DNA of 41,525 bases from Thioploca sp. GTDB taxonomy: Bacteria > Pseudomonadota > Gammaproteobacteria > Beggiatoales > Beggiatoaceae. The DNA lies in contig JAAUSR010000046.1 of assembly GCA_012032555.1 (NCBI GenBank), positions 1 to 41,525 on the forward strand, given 5' to 3'. Under the pieces are notes generated by a model, which was given only the letters and a program-made list of their open reading frames with translations, had not been told where the DNA came from and did no database searches. The first letter of the stretch is position 1. Each line of letters starts with the position of its first letter. Below, piece by piece: positions 1 through 8,484 of the stretch. Position numbers and translations under genes: made by a program.

Positions 1-111
1 TCTTGAAATCTACGATCAGTTTCTTGAAATTTACGATCGGTTTCTTGAAATCTACGATCAGTTTCTTGAAATTTACGATCGGTTTCTTGAAATCTACGAT
101 CAGTTTCTTGA
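1..111. repeat. 21-bp tandem repeat (coding heptads)
   Basis: Complete 21-bp units lie at 20-40, 41-61, 62-82 and 83-103, with a partial unit at 1-19 and a decaying one from 104. Two unit types alternate, differing at the positions ctacgatcag/ttacgatcgg, so there is a 42-bp higher-order period. The unit is a multiple of three, so copy number can change without breaking the frame of the minus-strand coiled-coil protein. Confidence 0.9.
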
Positions 112-203
112 GAAAGTTCATGGAAAAAGTGTTTGAGTTCTTGAATTTCACGGTCGGTTTGTTTAAACAGTTTCCATACCCGATCAAAACCATCATAAAT
201 AAT
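1..203 (-). pseudogene. 5' part of a heptad-repeat coiled-coil protein, start codon not in frame
   Basis: Read on the minus strand, the frame open from 203 to the window edge begins with residues like DGFDRVWKLFKQTDREIQ and then repeats the heptad TDR(R/K)FQE until the sequence ends. Such heptads are familiar from N-terminal coiled coils of nuclease-like (DUF3782-type) proteins in Beggiatoa-like bacteria and cyanobacteria; that link is from memory of the family. No ATG, GTG or TTG lies in frame before the stop TAA at 204-206, while an ATG at 211 opens a different frame with a less natural composition. Either the start has been lost to an indel, or an unusual codon such as ATT is used. The gene continues outside the window, so the catalytic part cannot be seen. 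Confidence 0.45.
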
Positions 204-221
204 TTATTCATTCATAATTAG

Positions 222-496
222 AATCTTAATTGATTAATTTCTTCAGCAGTTTCATTACATCTCACTATCAAGAATAGACTAAACCAGATAAATAAAATCT
301 TTATGAAAAAGCGAGTGTAGCCTAATGGATAAAGCATAGCAGAATCCAGGAAAATAGTCACTTCTCTCTGGTATTTCACTTCGTTTCATCCAAGCTACTT
401 GCTATAGTAGGGTGCGTCCCACACACTTCTTGGATGTAATTGATGTGAATTATGGCATGATGGGTGTGCAGTGCACACCCTACGAGACTCAAATTG
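222..496. other. Gap with no recognised gene
   Basis: AT-rich spacer between the heptad-repeat gene and the DUF1501 gene. It holds the palindromic element at 407-483 and a short stretch near 312-345 that vaguely resembles the 5' half of a tRNA but has no complete cloverleaf. No convincing coding sequence was seen. Confidence 0.5.
407..483. repeat. Palindromic REP/MITE-like element with GTAGGGTG ends
   Basis: The left end starts GTAGGGTGCG at 407 and the right end finishes CACACCCTAC at 483. The outer ~20 bases are imperfect inverted repeats. It belongs to the family of GTAGG-ended palindromes found in other gaps of this window. It lies just beyond the 3' end of the DUF1501 gene (stop at 497), so it could also shape the end of that transcript. 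Confidence 0.6.
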
Positions 497-1741
497 CTAT
501 AATGGTAACAAGCCAAGTGGCTGATAATTACTGTAACCGGGTAATACTTCGGCTAAGTTGGTATTACCTAAGTGTTTGGTCAGTATCTCGCCTAAAATAT
601 TCCGATAATCAATAGTATGATTTAAAAAACGCCCATTATACAATTGATTGGGCAATAACCCTGGCCAAGTTCCATAAATACCACCTTTGACCTGGTGCCC
701 AACTACAAACCAAGCAGAGGCATGACCATGATCAGTCCCATTACTGGCATTAATCGCCGCTGTGCGACCAAATTCCGTCATGGTTAAGATAACGACATCT
801 TTCATCAATCCACCTAAATCGGTATATAAAGCATGAATGCCTTGAGCGAATTGTTCATGTAGACGCGATTGTCTTCCGTCAATTTCAGCACCACCTTGAT
901 TTTGATGATGATCCCAACCACCAATATTAAGGCTAACCACTTCTAAACCAATATTAGCTTTAATTAATTGGGCAATTTGCCGTAATTGTTTACCATAACC
1001 CGAAGTAGGATAAACCGCACCATTTGCTGGAACATAGCTGGTCGGATCGATAGCACTGAGAATCGTTAAGTTATCTAAAAGAATGTTACCTTGTTTATGA
1101 ACTAACCACCGATTGCTGTCAACCGGATCGATGGTTTGACCATAAATTTCTTGCATATAACCTCGTAGTGTTCCTTCATACTGACCGGCTTTTAAGCCAA
1201 TATTTTGCAAATCATTAATAACCGCTACGTTAGCTACACCACGCAAGGCATGGGCAACCTGTGAACCAAAGCTAATACCCCTTATCGAACCAGTTTGCGG
1301 ATGCGTGGTTAAATGACGATTAAGCCAACCATTGGGTAACTTTTGATCAGCACCGCTTTCTATATCATCCTGATTCACAAAATGGGAGCGAGTTGCCCCC
1401 GGGAAATGGACTGTGGGTAACACCGCTAAATGGTTATTTTGGTAAATCTTATGCAGTGATGCTAAGCTCGGATGTAATCCAAAGAATCCATTTAAATCAA
1501 TGGCTTTTCTAGGATTACTACTGCTCGGTGGTGGAATAGCAATGGTACCACGTAGTTGATAGTATTCACTTTCGCCGTAGGGAACAACAGTATTAAGACC
1601 ATCACAACCACCACGTTGGAAAATCACGACTAAAGTTTTAGTTGCAGCGGCTTCAGCGATACGCAATAGGTTGCCATAACTGAGGGTAGCCGTAGCTAAG
1701 TTAGCCGCTAATAAGTGACGTAAAAATTGTCTTCTGTGCAT
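497..1741 (-). CDS. DUF1501 family exported protein
   Basis: A 414-residue protein beginning MHRRQFLRHLLAANLA, a Tat-type signal (RRQFL) followed by a hydrophobic stretch to about residue 30. The body has DUF1501 marks: VVIFQRGGCDGLNTVVP near residue 40, VSLNIGGWDHHQNQGG near 265, and ILTMTEFGRTAAINASNGTDHGHAS near 320, the last resembling metal-site segments of the alkaline phosphatase/sulfatase fold. The biochemical role of the family is not established. The start is well supported by AAAGGAG seven bases before the ATG. Its partner DUF1800 gene ends only 22 bases upstream, so the two are almost certainly co-transcribed, as is usual for this pair. Identification as DUF1501 is firm; enzymatic activity is inference. 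Confidence 0.9.
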   Translation of the reverse strand: MHRRQFLRHLLAANLATATLSYGNLLRIAEAAATKTLVVIFQRGGCDGLNTVVPYGESEYYQLRGTIAIPPPSSSNPRKAIDLNGFFGLHPSLASLHKIYQNNHLAVLPTVHFPGATRSHFVNQDDIESGADQKLPNGWLNRHLTTHPQTGSIRGISFGSQVAHALRGVANVAVINDLQNIGLKAGQYEGTLRGYMQEIYGQTIDPVDSNRWLVHKQGNILLDNLTILSAIDPTSYVPANGAVYPTSGYGKQLRQIAQLIKANIGLEVVSLNIGGWDHHQNQGGAEIDGRQSRLHEQFAQGIHALYTDLGGLMKDVVILTMTEFGRTAAINASNGTDHGHASAWFVVGHQVKGGIYGTWPGLLPNQLYNGRFLNHTIDYRNILGEILTKHLGNTNLAEVLPGYSNYQPLGLLPL

Positions 1742-1763
1742 GGGTAATCTCCTTTAGTGAATG

Positions 1764-3518
1764 CTATTGCAACTGATAACTGGGAAAACTCAGAATGGTG
1801 ATGACTAAGTGACGTAATTTTTCCGTCGCATCAGTCGCATTGATATTAAAAGGTGTTCCCGCATTAAGGATTTCTAATGCAATCTCTTGGATTCTTGGAG
1901 AATAGTCGTTGGCAAGTGTTAGCTCTAAGAGAAAAGCTACTATGGCTTCTGCTGTCTCATACCCCTGATTTGAGAACAGGTCTTTTACATTCACATAAAC
2001 CTGAGTTTGATTTTGTTGCAAAACGGTTTGGTTAATCAATTGGACTCGCTGCATGATTTGGTCACTGGTCATCCAGTCTTCGCCCAGTTCTGACCAACCG
2101 GTGGGGGCGGGACTATTAAATAGTGACATCCCCATTGCAACAGTGGCTTTATATAAGTTTTTATCCGTATAAGGTGTTGTTCCAGCTAGGTTTCGTACCA
2201 TACCGGCGATAAATTCAAGCGGCGTCTTAATTTTGCTATGAAACTGAGTCGGATTATTGAATGCTCGTGAGAGTAAAATAGTGGAGACAACTTGAGAGAT
2301 ATCACCGTTAGTAGCCAAAAAAACGCTGCTACAATCATTTTTAGCTTTCTCAGTCGGTTGATCAGTTACCAACAGTTGTAATAACTTAGTGCAAATAAAA
2401 CCAGCCGTTGCTGGATGAGTAGCTAAAATATCCAGTACTTTTTCGCCTTCTGCCATACCACCACCCGCCGGGAAAGTATGACCTAATATTATTTTTTCGC
2501 CGGTATCATGCCAGTTCTTGTTAAAAATGAATTGGTTACCATTCAGAGTCCAACCAGTAAAAGCTCTAGCCACTTCGGCGACATCTTTTTCAGTGTAACC
2601 CCCATTAACACCTAAAGTATGAAGTTCCATTAATTCCCGGGCATAGTTTTCATTCGGTGCTTCTTTACGATTGGTATTATTATTTAAATACCGTAACATC
2701 GCCGAACTAGTAGCACTAACCTTAAGTAAGTCGCGAAACTGACCTAACGCTTGCTGACGAAATAATTGATTTTCAGCTTGTTCTACTCCAATTCCCCCAC
2801 TGGTGACCACATCTGTGTTGAAGTGGTTATCCCAAAATTGGGTCATGACTTCTTGAAGTTGTCGCTGACTGTAGATAGCATGAAATAATAGCCATAACGA
2901 TAAATCTTCACTTTTGCTTACCGTCAATCCGTTTATCAGCGTTTCAAACTGGTTATCATCAATAGTTTGTGGATTTAACTGTTCCGCGATGAACGCATAA
3001 GCGCCAATGGTATTAACGTATTTTAATAAAGCTGGGGTTGCACCGAAAGTGATCCGATTAATCAATTGGTTACGGTTAAGAAGCAAACCTTCACCCTTTG
3101 AATAGAGAACCACATCCAATGGTCCGTTTACGGTAGTTATCGGTGGTGTGCAGTAATTTCCTTGGCAAAACCGATCGGGTCTAACTAAACTATTTGGAGA
3201 AAATTCAAACACATATTGAATACCGACCTGACCTAACTTGTTGAGTTGAAAAGAGACGAGACCTTGATTATCCGTGAGCGCTGTAGCAATCCGTGTGGTG
3301 ATAAGATGGGATGGTTGGCTTTGTTCATAGGCTACTACGACCGCTTTTGACAACGGTTGACCAGAAACACCATCAACTAATAGAATTGTTACTGTTGGTA
3401 TTGCTGCGACCACATTAGGCCAACCAAGGAGTGAAACTAGGCTGATTATAAGCCTGTAATAAAATATAGGTTTGTAGACAAAAAATAATTTTTTAAACAG
3501 AATTTTTACATTTATCAT
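1764..3518 (-). CDS. DUF1800 family protein with N-terminal Ig/carboxypeptidase-regulatory-like domain
   Basis: A 584-residue protein. Residues 1-40 contain basic residues then a hydrophobic segment (LIISLVSLLGWPNVVAA), a likely signal peptide. Residues about 42-135 resemble a carboxypeptidase-regulatory or Ig-like beta-sandwich (VTILLVDGVSGQPLSKAVVV). The rest is DUF1800: LLNRITFGATP-like entry near 148-160, QLQEVMTQFWDNHFNTDV, NENYARELMELHTLGVNGGYT, VARAFTGWTLNG and PAPTGWSELGEDWMTSD. This is the usual partner of DUF1501 and lies immediately upstream of it. AGGT seven bases before the ATG supports the start. Function is unknown; export and a role in handling a secreted or surface product are inferred from the signal and the domain. 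Confidence 0.88.
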   Translation of the reverse strand: MINVKILFKKLFFVYKPIFYYRLIISLVSLLGWPNVVAAIPTVTILLVDGVSGQPLSKAVVVAYEQSQPSHLITTRIATALTDNQGLVSFQLNKLGQVGIQYVFEFSPNSLVRPDRFCQGNYCTPPITTVNGPLDVVLYSKGEGLLLNRNQLINRITFGATPALLKYVNTIGAYAFIAEQLNPQTIDDNQFETLINGLTVSKSEDLSLWLLFHAIYSQRQLQEVMTQFWDNHFNTDVVTSGGIGVEQAENQLFRQQALGQFRDLLKVSATSSAMLRYLNNNTNRKEAPNENYARELMELHTLGVNGGYTEKDVAEVARAFTGWTLNGNQFIFNKNWHDTGEKIILGHTFPAGGGMAEGEKVLDILATHPATAGFICTKLLQLLVTDQPTEKAKNDCSSVFLATNGDISQVVSTILLSRAFNNPTQFHSKIKTPLEFIAGMVRNLAGTTPYTDKNLYKATVAMGMSLFNSPAPTGWSELGEDWMTSDQIMQRVQLINQTVLQQNQTQVYVNVKDLFSNQGYETAEAIVAFLLELTLANDYSPRIQEIALEILNAGTPFNINATDATEKLRHLVITILSFPSYQLQ

Positions 3519-4329
3519 ATTATACCTGCCTTTTTTCTAACCTTAACCATTTAAAAGCAGGTACAGAATAATTTGAGTTCAATAGCAAGTAAATGAGAAA
3601 AATTCTTATTTTTAATTACTTATATTAGTAAGTAATTTAAATTATACTATTCTAATTTGATAAACAGTATTAGAAAAACACTGAATAGCTAGTAGGTAAT
3701 AAATTGAATTCTATTAGTAGGTCATCTATAAAATAGTAATTTATCACTTTTATTTTAGATAAAAATAAATTTATAAGCTATTATTAGCATTCTAATAAGA
3801 ATTATTTTGATATATTAAATTATATTTATTACGATGGACCATTTTAGACTAATGGTGGGAGTTAATTTATTTTAGTGGTCTAGCACCATGCACTGCAAAG
3901 AAATCCGGTTATTTACGTCTAAAAATCTGACTGATCAGCCAATTAAGTTGCTTTCCTAAAGCGATCCCTTTGGTAGGGTAGGAATACTTTCCGCCATGTT
4001 AGTCGGCAACGGCTTGCCAACCTATATTTAATGTAATCTCGGTCAGATTTTACTTCAGATTTTACTGTGGGATTTGAATTTGGCGCATTTGGTGATGGTT
4101 CAACTAGCGGTAATGTTGACATCTACCTATTATCCAGGAAATTCATCTTTATACCCGTTTTTTAGGGAGCGGCATTTGCTGGTTTTGGGGTTATCAGTTA
4201 CCCGATGGGGTAACTGTGTTTAATGCTGAACAAACGCTGGAGTGAGTGGTGAGGAAATGAAGGAGCTAGGAACAGTGCGTTATGCGTTGCTAACGCACCC
4301 TACCTCCGCTACTCGCCTTGAAAGACCCG
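3519..4329. other. 811-bp gap, AT-rich, with possible decayed coding debris
   Basis: From 3580 to 3840 the DNA is very AT-rich with no open frame of note. From about 4070 to 4240 short plus-strand frames look protein-like (for example residues resembling GFEFGAFGDGSTSGNVDI, then in another frame WGYQLPDGVTVFNAEQTLE) but are broken by stops; no family was recognised. A palindrome lies at 4275-4303, next to the end of proA. Confidence 0.45.
4275..4303. repeat. GTAGGGTGCGTTA-type palindrome
   Basis: GTGCGTTA (4275-4282) and TAACGCAC (4291-4298) form a perfect 8-bp stem around an 8-base loop, followed by CCTAC. On the minus strand this reads GTAGGGTGCGTTA, matching the dispersed palindrome family. 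It is downstream of proA, which ends at 4330, so it could act as a 3'-end hairpin. Confidence 0.55.
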
Positions 4330-5586
4330 TTATTGTCGAATATGTCCATCCCCTAACACAATAAACTTTTGTGAAGTTAATCCTTCTAACCCCACTGGTC
4401 CACGGGCATGAAATTTATCTGTACTAATACCAATTTCTGCACCGAGGCCATATTCAAAACCATCTGCAAAGCGAGTTGAAGCATTCACCATTACGGAACT
4501 AGAATCGACTTCTGTTAAAAATCGTCGCGCACGTTGCCAATTTTCAGTAATGATAGCATCAGTATGTTGAGAGCTATGTTGCCCAATATGCTCTATGGCA
4601 GCGTCTAAATCCTTTACAATTCGTATTGATAAGATCGGCGCTAAATATTCTGTGTCCCAGTCCACCGGTGTTGCCGCTTTAAGTTCAGGTAAAATGGCTT
4701 GCGTTGCTGGGCAGCCACGTAATTCCACACCGGCGGCTTGATATTTTTCAGCGAGTGGTGGCAATACTTGAGCAGCGATTCCTACCGCCACTAATAAAGT
4801 CTCCATCGTATTACAAGTGCCATAGCGTTGGGTTTTAGCGTTATAAGCCACGGTAATCGCTTTATCTAAATCGGCTTGGTCATCAATATACGTGTGACAA
4901 ACCCCATGCAAATGTTTAATAACTGGAATACGGGCTTCCTGGCTAATTCGCTTAATTAAATCTTTGCCACCTCGAGGAATAATAACATCAACATATTGAT
5001 CCATGCGAATAAGTTCTCCCACTGCAGCTCGATCAGTTGTTTCAATCACTTGAACAGCTGTACCCGGCAAGCCCGCTAACTGCAAACCCGTTGAAATACA
5101 TTGAGCAATCGCTTGATTAGAATGGATAGATTCAGAACCGCCGCGTAAAATGGTGGCATTTCCCGATTTAAGACACAATGCCGCTGCATCTGCAGTCACA
5201 TTAGGACGCGATTCATAAATAATTCCTACCACACCTAGCGGGACACGCATTTTGCCAACTTGGATACCACTGGGACGATAGTTGAGATCAGTAATCGCGC
5301 CAATCGGATCGGGTAACGCCAGCACTTGATATAAACCTTCAATTAGGTTAGCGATACGTGAATTATTCAAAGCTAGTCGGTCCAGTAAAGCAGAATCTAA
5401 ACCTTTCGCCTGACCGGTTTCTAAATCTTTCGCATTAGCTACTAGCAATTGCGCTTGTTGTTGTTCTAACTGTTGCGCAATAGCTTCTAAGGCTTGGTTT
5501 TTGATTTTAGTGGGCGTTTTAGCTAGGATTTTAGCTGCTTCACGTGCTAATTTGCCAATACGCAACATGTGTTCTTGTAAATCCAT
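4330..5586 (-). CDS. proA: Gamma-glutamyl phosphate reductase (glutamate-5-semialdehyde dehydrogenase)
   Basis: A 418-residue cytosolic enzyme that reduces gamma-glutamyl phosphate to glutamate semialdehyde with NADPH, the second step of proline synthesis. Length is normal for the family. Visible marks: [19 protein letters not shown] with [14 protein letters not shown] (nucleotide-binding region), [13 protein letters not shown], the catalytic cysteine in [12 protein letters not shown] (about residue 258), and the C-terminal [20 protein letters not shown] followed by [12 protein letters not shown]. It stands alone; proB is not next to it here. GGAAC about ten bases before the ATG may serve as ribosome binding site. 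The assignment is secure. Confidence 0.97.
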   Translation of the reverse strand: MDLQEHMLRIGKLAREAAKILAKTPTKIKNQALEAIAQQLEQQQAQLLVANAKDLETGQAKGLDSALLDRLALNNSRIANLIEGLYQVLALPDPIGAITDLNYRPSGIQVGKMRVPLGVVGIIYESRPNVTADAAALCLKSGNATILRGGSESIHSNQAIAQCISTGLQLAGLPGTAVQVIETTDRAAVGELIRMDQYVDVIIPRGGKDLIKRISQEARIPVIKHLHGVCHTYIDDQADLDKAITVAYNAKTQRYGTCNTMETLLVAVGIAAQVLPPLAEKYQAAGVELRGCPATQAILPELKAATPVDWDTEYLAPILSIRIVKDLDAAIEHIGQHSSQHTDAIITENWQRARRFLTEVDSSSVMVNASTRFADGFEYGLGAEIGISTDKFHARGPVGLEGLTSQKFIVLGDGHIRQ

Positions 5587-6130
5587 ATTATTCTGTTCCG
5601 GTTTATTATAGCTATATTATCAGCATTTTAAACTAGGCGAAGTTTTTTTGCTATTTTGGTTTAACAGTACTTCGAACATTTTTTAATAAAATGCTTTTTA
5701 ATCACTCAGTTACATTATAATAGTAGCGACTTAAAATCGAGTACTTGGAAAAAAGTGTCCGAACTATTGGTTTAAATAACTAAAAAGCTGTCCATCAATT
5801 AAGATGAAGGTAGCCTCTATGTTCGAGTTTTTGCTCCTACAGAGGGTATAATAGAGGAAAGCATCCACCAATGTATGTTAGTCAATCAGTTCAGAGAATC
5901 CATTGGTGTTGTAGCTAAGTATCTATTCTATAGGTGTTTGAGGATGTTCTGTTGCTTTTGCTACTTGAGTGGTATTTTTGCCTTTTACCGACCGGGTAAA
6001 ATCTTATCTAGGATCATTGCCATCAACCTTATCCCAGTGAGAATAGGGGGGATTAACGTTATTTTTTTAGTAGCGGTAATCTATAACCTATTAAAATCAC
6101 GGGATACCCGTTGTAGTCGGGATGACAATT
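5587..6130. other. 544-bp gap upstream of proA, no supported gene
   Basis: Holds the proA promoter at its left end. An inverted repeat CACCAATG/CATTGGTG lies around 5865-5910. An 87-codon open frame at 5875-6138 (plus strand) has no ribosome binding site, no recognisable domain and overlaps the end of the GMC gene; I do not treat it as a gene. The region from about 5760 to 6060 may be decayed DNA, but I could not name a source. Confidence 0.4.
5605..5632 (-). promoter_or_regulatory. Candidate sigma-70 promoter for proA
   Basis: On the minus strand, TTTAAA (5632-5627) and TATAAT (5610-5605) are 16 bases apart and end about 19 bases before the proA start codon. The -10 is a perfect consensus; the -35 is weak. 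Inferred from motif and position only. Confidence 0.4.
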
Positions 6131-7723
6131 TCAACTGACTACTTGTTTTTTTAAATGTTCTGCTAAGCGCATTGCCAATGCGACAATAGTAAGGGTAGGA
6201 TTACTGTTACCGCTGGTGGCAAAGACTGAGCTACCGGCAATGTACAAGTTGGCTAAACCATGTACCCGGCAATTTTTATCCACTACCCCTTGCTTCGGAT
6301 CTTCACTCATACGAGTTGTACCCATATGATGATATCCTCCAGTCAATGTTTCAAAATGATCATCTTCTGGTTGTAACCACTCAGCGAGTTGTAATCGACC
6401 TAGTTCCATCCGACCAAATTCTTCCCCAATTAATTGATTAGTAATACGTATACTACGTTTATCCAGTGCAGTCAGTTGCCAATCTAGCTTAATGCGAGGT
6501 AACCCTAGTTTATCTTTTTCGGTATCGAGTAGAACACGGCTATTAGGATTCGGTGTTTGTTCAGATAATGAAGTCAAGCTTATACTTGTATCATGAGGAA
6601 AAGGTTTATTCGTACCCCTAAAACGATAGTAGAGACCCTCAGCAAAATTATCCAGGTCGGTAATAGCATGAATAACATCATGGCGAAGATTATCAGCGAA
6701 TTTGCCAGATTTGAGTGCTCGGAAAACTTTTTGAGCAGCCAAATAACCTTCCATTTGTTCTTTAAAACTATCAGAATACATCATTACAGCAACATTAAGC
6801 GTTTGATATTTTGGTTGGGCAATCTCACTAATACTCACTGCTGGCTTGAGATGCGTACCATTTCTAATCGTTATATTACCGTAATTAGCTAAAAATCTAG
6901 AATCTTTCAAGGTAATTAATTCACCCGAGTTGACAACCGGGTGTTCCATAAAAAACCGTCCAACATTATCATTTTGGTTACCTAATCCAGTCGTTTGGAC
7001 GCGATTAGAAACTAATAGTAAGCGTGGATTTTCTAAACCACCACAAGCTAATATCACTACTTTGGCACGAACAGTACCAGTTTTAGTCATATCTAAAGTA
7101 GTTATCTTGACACCTTCTACCACTTGGGCCGATTGATTACTTACAACCTCCACTACATTCGCATGCAGGAGTACTTGAATATGAGTTGCTTGTTCTAACT
7201 CAGCACGATAAGCTATTCCAAACCGAGTTGGTGCGGGACTGAATTGCCACAATTTATTGGAAATCTTTTCCGGCAATAAAGCCAATAATTTAAAATTATC
7301 TGCTTCCCAATCCGATGGTTGATAACGGTAAGGTCCAACGTTACACCATTTTTGTGCTTGAATATAATAAGATTCTAAATCTTTTTGGGTAAAAGGCCAA
7401 CCGCTATAAGGTACCCAATCACGCGGCTCAAAATCTATTTTATCAAGAGGAGCACACCATCCAGTCCAATGGTTGGTTGTGCCACCAAAATAACGTAACC
7501 GCGCTGTATCCAAAGGAAAATATTTGAGGCCCACATTTTTACCTTGATACAAAGACTGAGTTTCTTCCTCGAATTCAAATCCACCGCTTTCAACTAAACA
7601 AATAGAGATATTACTACCATTCAAATACTTAGCAATGGAAATGCCGGCTGCACCGGCGCCAACAATACAAATATCCGTTTCAATTACGGTTTCATTGGTC
7701 ATTTCGCGAAAATCATTTATCAT
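6131..7723 (-). CDS. GMC-family FAD-dependent oxidoreductase
   Basis: A 530-residue flavoprotein. The N-terminal dinucleotide-binding fold is clear (DICIVGAGAAGISIAKYL, about residues 17-34), followed by FGGTTNHWTGWCAPLD near 80-95, typical of the GMC large subunit. The C-terminal GMC_oxred_C part has GGYHHMGTTRMSEDP (about 460-475), whose histidines are active-site candidates, and LYIAGSSVFATSGNSNPTLT. It would oxidise an alcohol or sugar-type group and pass electrons to a membrane carrier. The annotated start could instead be the internal ATG eight codons in (MTNETVIE). The next gene upstream encodes a small Tat-signal protein, a common arrangement for membrane-bound GMC dehydrogenases. The substrate is unknown; the neighbourhood suggests a polyprenyl-linked sugar or cell-envelope compound, which is inference. 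Confidence 0.88.
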   Translation of the reverse strand: MINDFREMTNETVIETDICIVGAGAAGISIAKYLNGSNISICLVESGGFEFEEETQSLYQGKNVGLKYFPLDTARLRYFGGTTNHWTGWCAPLDKIDFEPRDWVPYSGWPFTQKDLESYYIQAQKWCNVGPYRYQPSDWEADNFKLLALLPEKISNKLWQFSPAPTRFGIAYRAELEQATHIQVLLHANVVEVVSNQSAQVVEGVKITTLDMTKTGTVRAKVVILACGGLENPRLLLVSNRVQTTGLGNQNDNVGRFFMEHPVVNSGELITLKDSRFLANYGNITIRNGTHLKPAVSISEIAQPKYQTLNVAVMMYSDSFKEQMEGYLAAQKVFRALKSGKFADNLRHDVIHAITDLDNFAEGLYYRFRGTNKPFPHDTSISLTSLSEQTPNPNSRVLLDTEKDKLGLPRIKLDWQLTALDKRSIRITNQLIGEEFGRMELGRLQLAEWLQPEDDHFETLTGGYHHMGTTRMSEDPKQGVVDKNCRVHGLANLYIAGSSVFATSGNSNPTLTIVALAMRLAEHLKKQVVS

Positions 7724-7741
7724 GTCAACCGCTCTCCCTGG

Positions 7742-8104
7742 TTAAGTCAAGGCCAGTAATGCACAAAGACGGGCTTCCGTATGCGCTAATATCCAACCAT
7801 CGAGCATAACGGTATTCCCCTCATAGAAATCTTTTTGTCTTTGCATCTTTAAAGTTTGTTTAAGTATCTGAAAATCAAGCTGATTGTACCCGTCAGGTAA
7901 AGTTGTTCTAGTGAGCCAATCATAATTGGCCTCTTTTGGAAATAAGGTCAAATAACGTTGACCTAAATTTACCGCACTCTCATAGTGAGTAAACAAACTG
8001 GTTACGATAGCAGTAGCAGAAGGAACCGACGAACTCTGAACGAGTCCACTCCAGCCAAGTAGGCTATATCCAACTAAGGTTAAACTAAATTGACGTCGAT
8101 CCAT
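7742..8104 (-). CDS. Small Tat-signal protein, putative accessory subunit of the GMC dehydrogenase
   Basis: A 120-residue protein starting MDRRQFSLTLVGYSLLGWSGL, a twin-arginine signal (RRQF) with a hydrophobic core. The mature part is short and ends WILAHTEARLCALLALT, a type of C-terminus I associate with small subunits of D-sorbitol dehydrogenase-like or gluconate-dehydrogenase-like complexes. It lies 18 bases upstream of the GMC gene on the same strand. A Tat-exported small subunit could carry the folded GMC flavoprotein, which has no signal of its own, across the membrane. The pairing is inferred from position; the family name is uncertain. Confidence 0.72.
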   Translation of the reverse strand: MDRRQFSLTLVGYSLLGWSGLVQSSSVPSATAIVTSLFTHYESAVNLGQRYLTLFPKEANYDWLTRTTLPDGYNQLDFQILKQTLKMQRQKDFYEGNTVMLDGWILAHTEARLCALLALT

Positions 8105-8164
8105 AAATAAAAGTTCCTCTTTAACTCAGAATATCGCTTACCTAACTAATAATTTATTCAGCAG

Positions 8165-8452
8165 CTAGGAAGAAAGCAGAAAGATGGCATAGGCTGACAT
8201 AAGAATAAAAATGATCCCATGAGTTGAAATAACCGCTTGCTCGGTTCGACCAAAACGAAATAATAACAGTCCACTCATGAGTAAGCTAGTTATTAAGGCG
8301 TGAAGAACCCAGAGTATGGCATATAACATAGCAAGAATTCCCACGATGTCCGGTAGCAGATCCGCCGGTGCCCACAACGATACTGGCACCATCAATCCAG
8401 GTAAACTCAGTAAAATCAACACAATAATGTGTAATTTGAGTAGTTTCATCAT
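8165..8452 (-). CDS. Small membrane protein, three predicted helices
   Basis: A 95-residue, strongly hydrophobic protein with probable membrane helices at about residues 5-27, 34-62 and 73-94 and a short basic loop (FRFGRTEQ) between the last two. No family was recognised. It sits 60 bases from the Tat-signal gene and 32 bases from the glycosyltransferase on the same strand, so it is likely part of the same transcript. Residue 2 is also Met, so the start could be one codon later. Reality is supported by conserved-looking composition and tight spacing rather than by homology. Confidence 0.6.
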   Translation of the reverse strand: MMKLLKLHIIVLILLSLPGLMVPVSLWAPADLLPDIVGILAMLYAILWVLHALITSLLMSGLLLFRFGRTEQAVISTHGIIFILMSAYAIFLLSS

Positions 8453-8484
8453 TTTTCCTATTACTTAAGGTTTTTTTCTATTCA

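Noticed and set aside
1-111. Possible CRISPR array
   Set aside because: The units are 21 bp in direct tandem with no spacers; it is a coding tandem repeat.
3-221. Plus-strand open frame of 72 codons with FLK-repeats
   Set aside because: It is the complement of the 21-bp coding repeat; the minus-strand TDR-x-FQE reading is far more protein-like and matches a known heptad type.
308-385. tRNA-like start (GTGTAGCCTAATGGATAAAGC)
   Set aside because: Resembles the 5' half of a tRNA including a D-arm-like stretch, but no anticodon stem, T-arm or acceptor pairing could be completed.
5875-6138. 87-codon plus-strand open frame
   Set aside because: No ribosome binding site, no domain, odd composition, and overlap with the end of the GMC gene.
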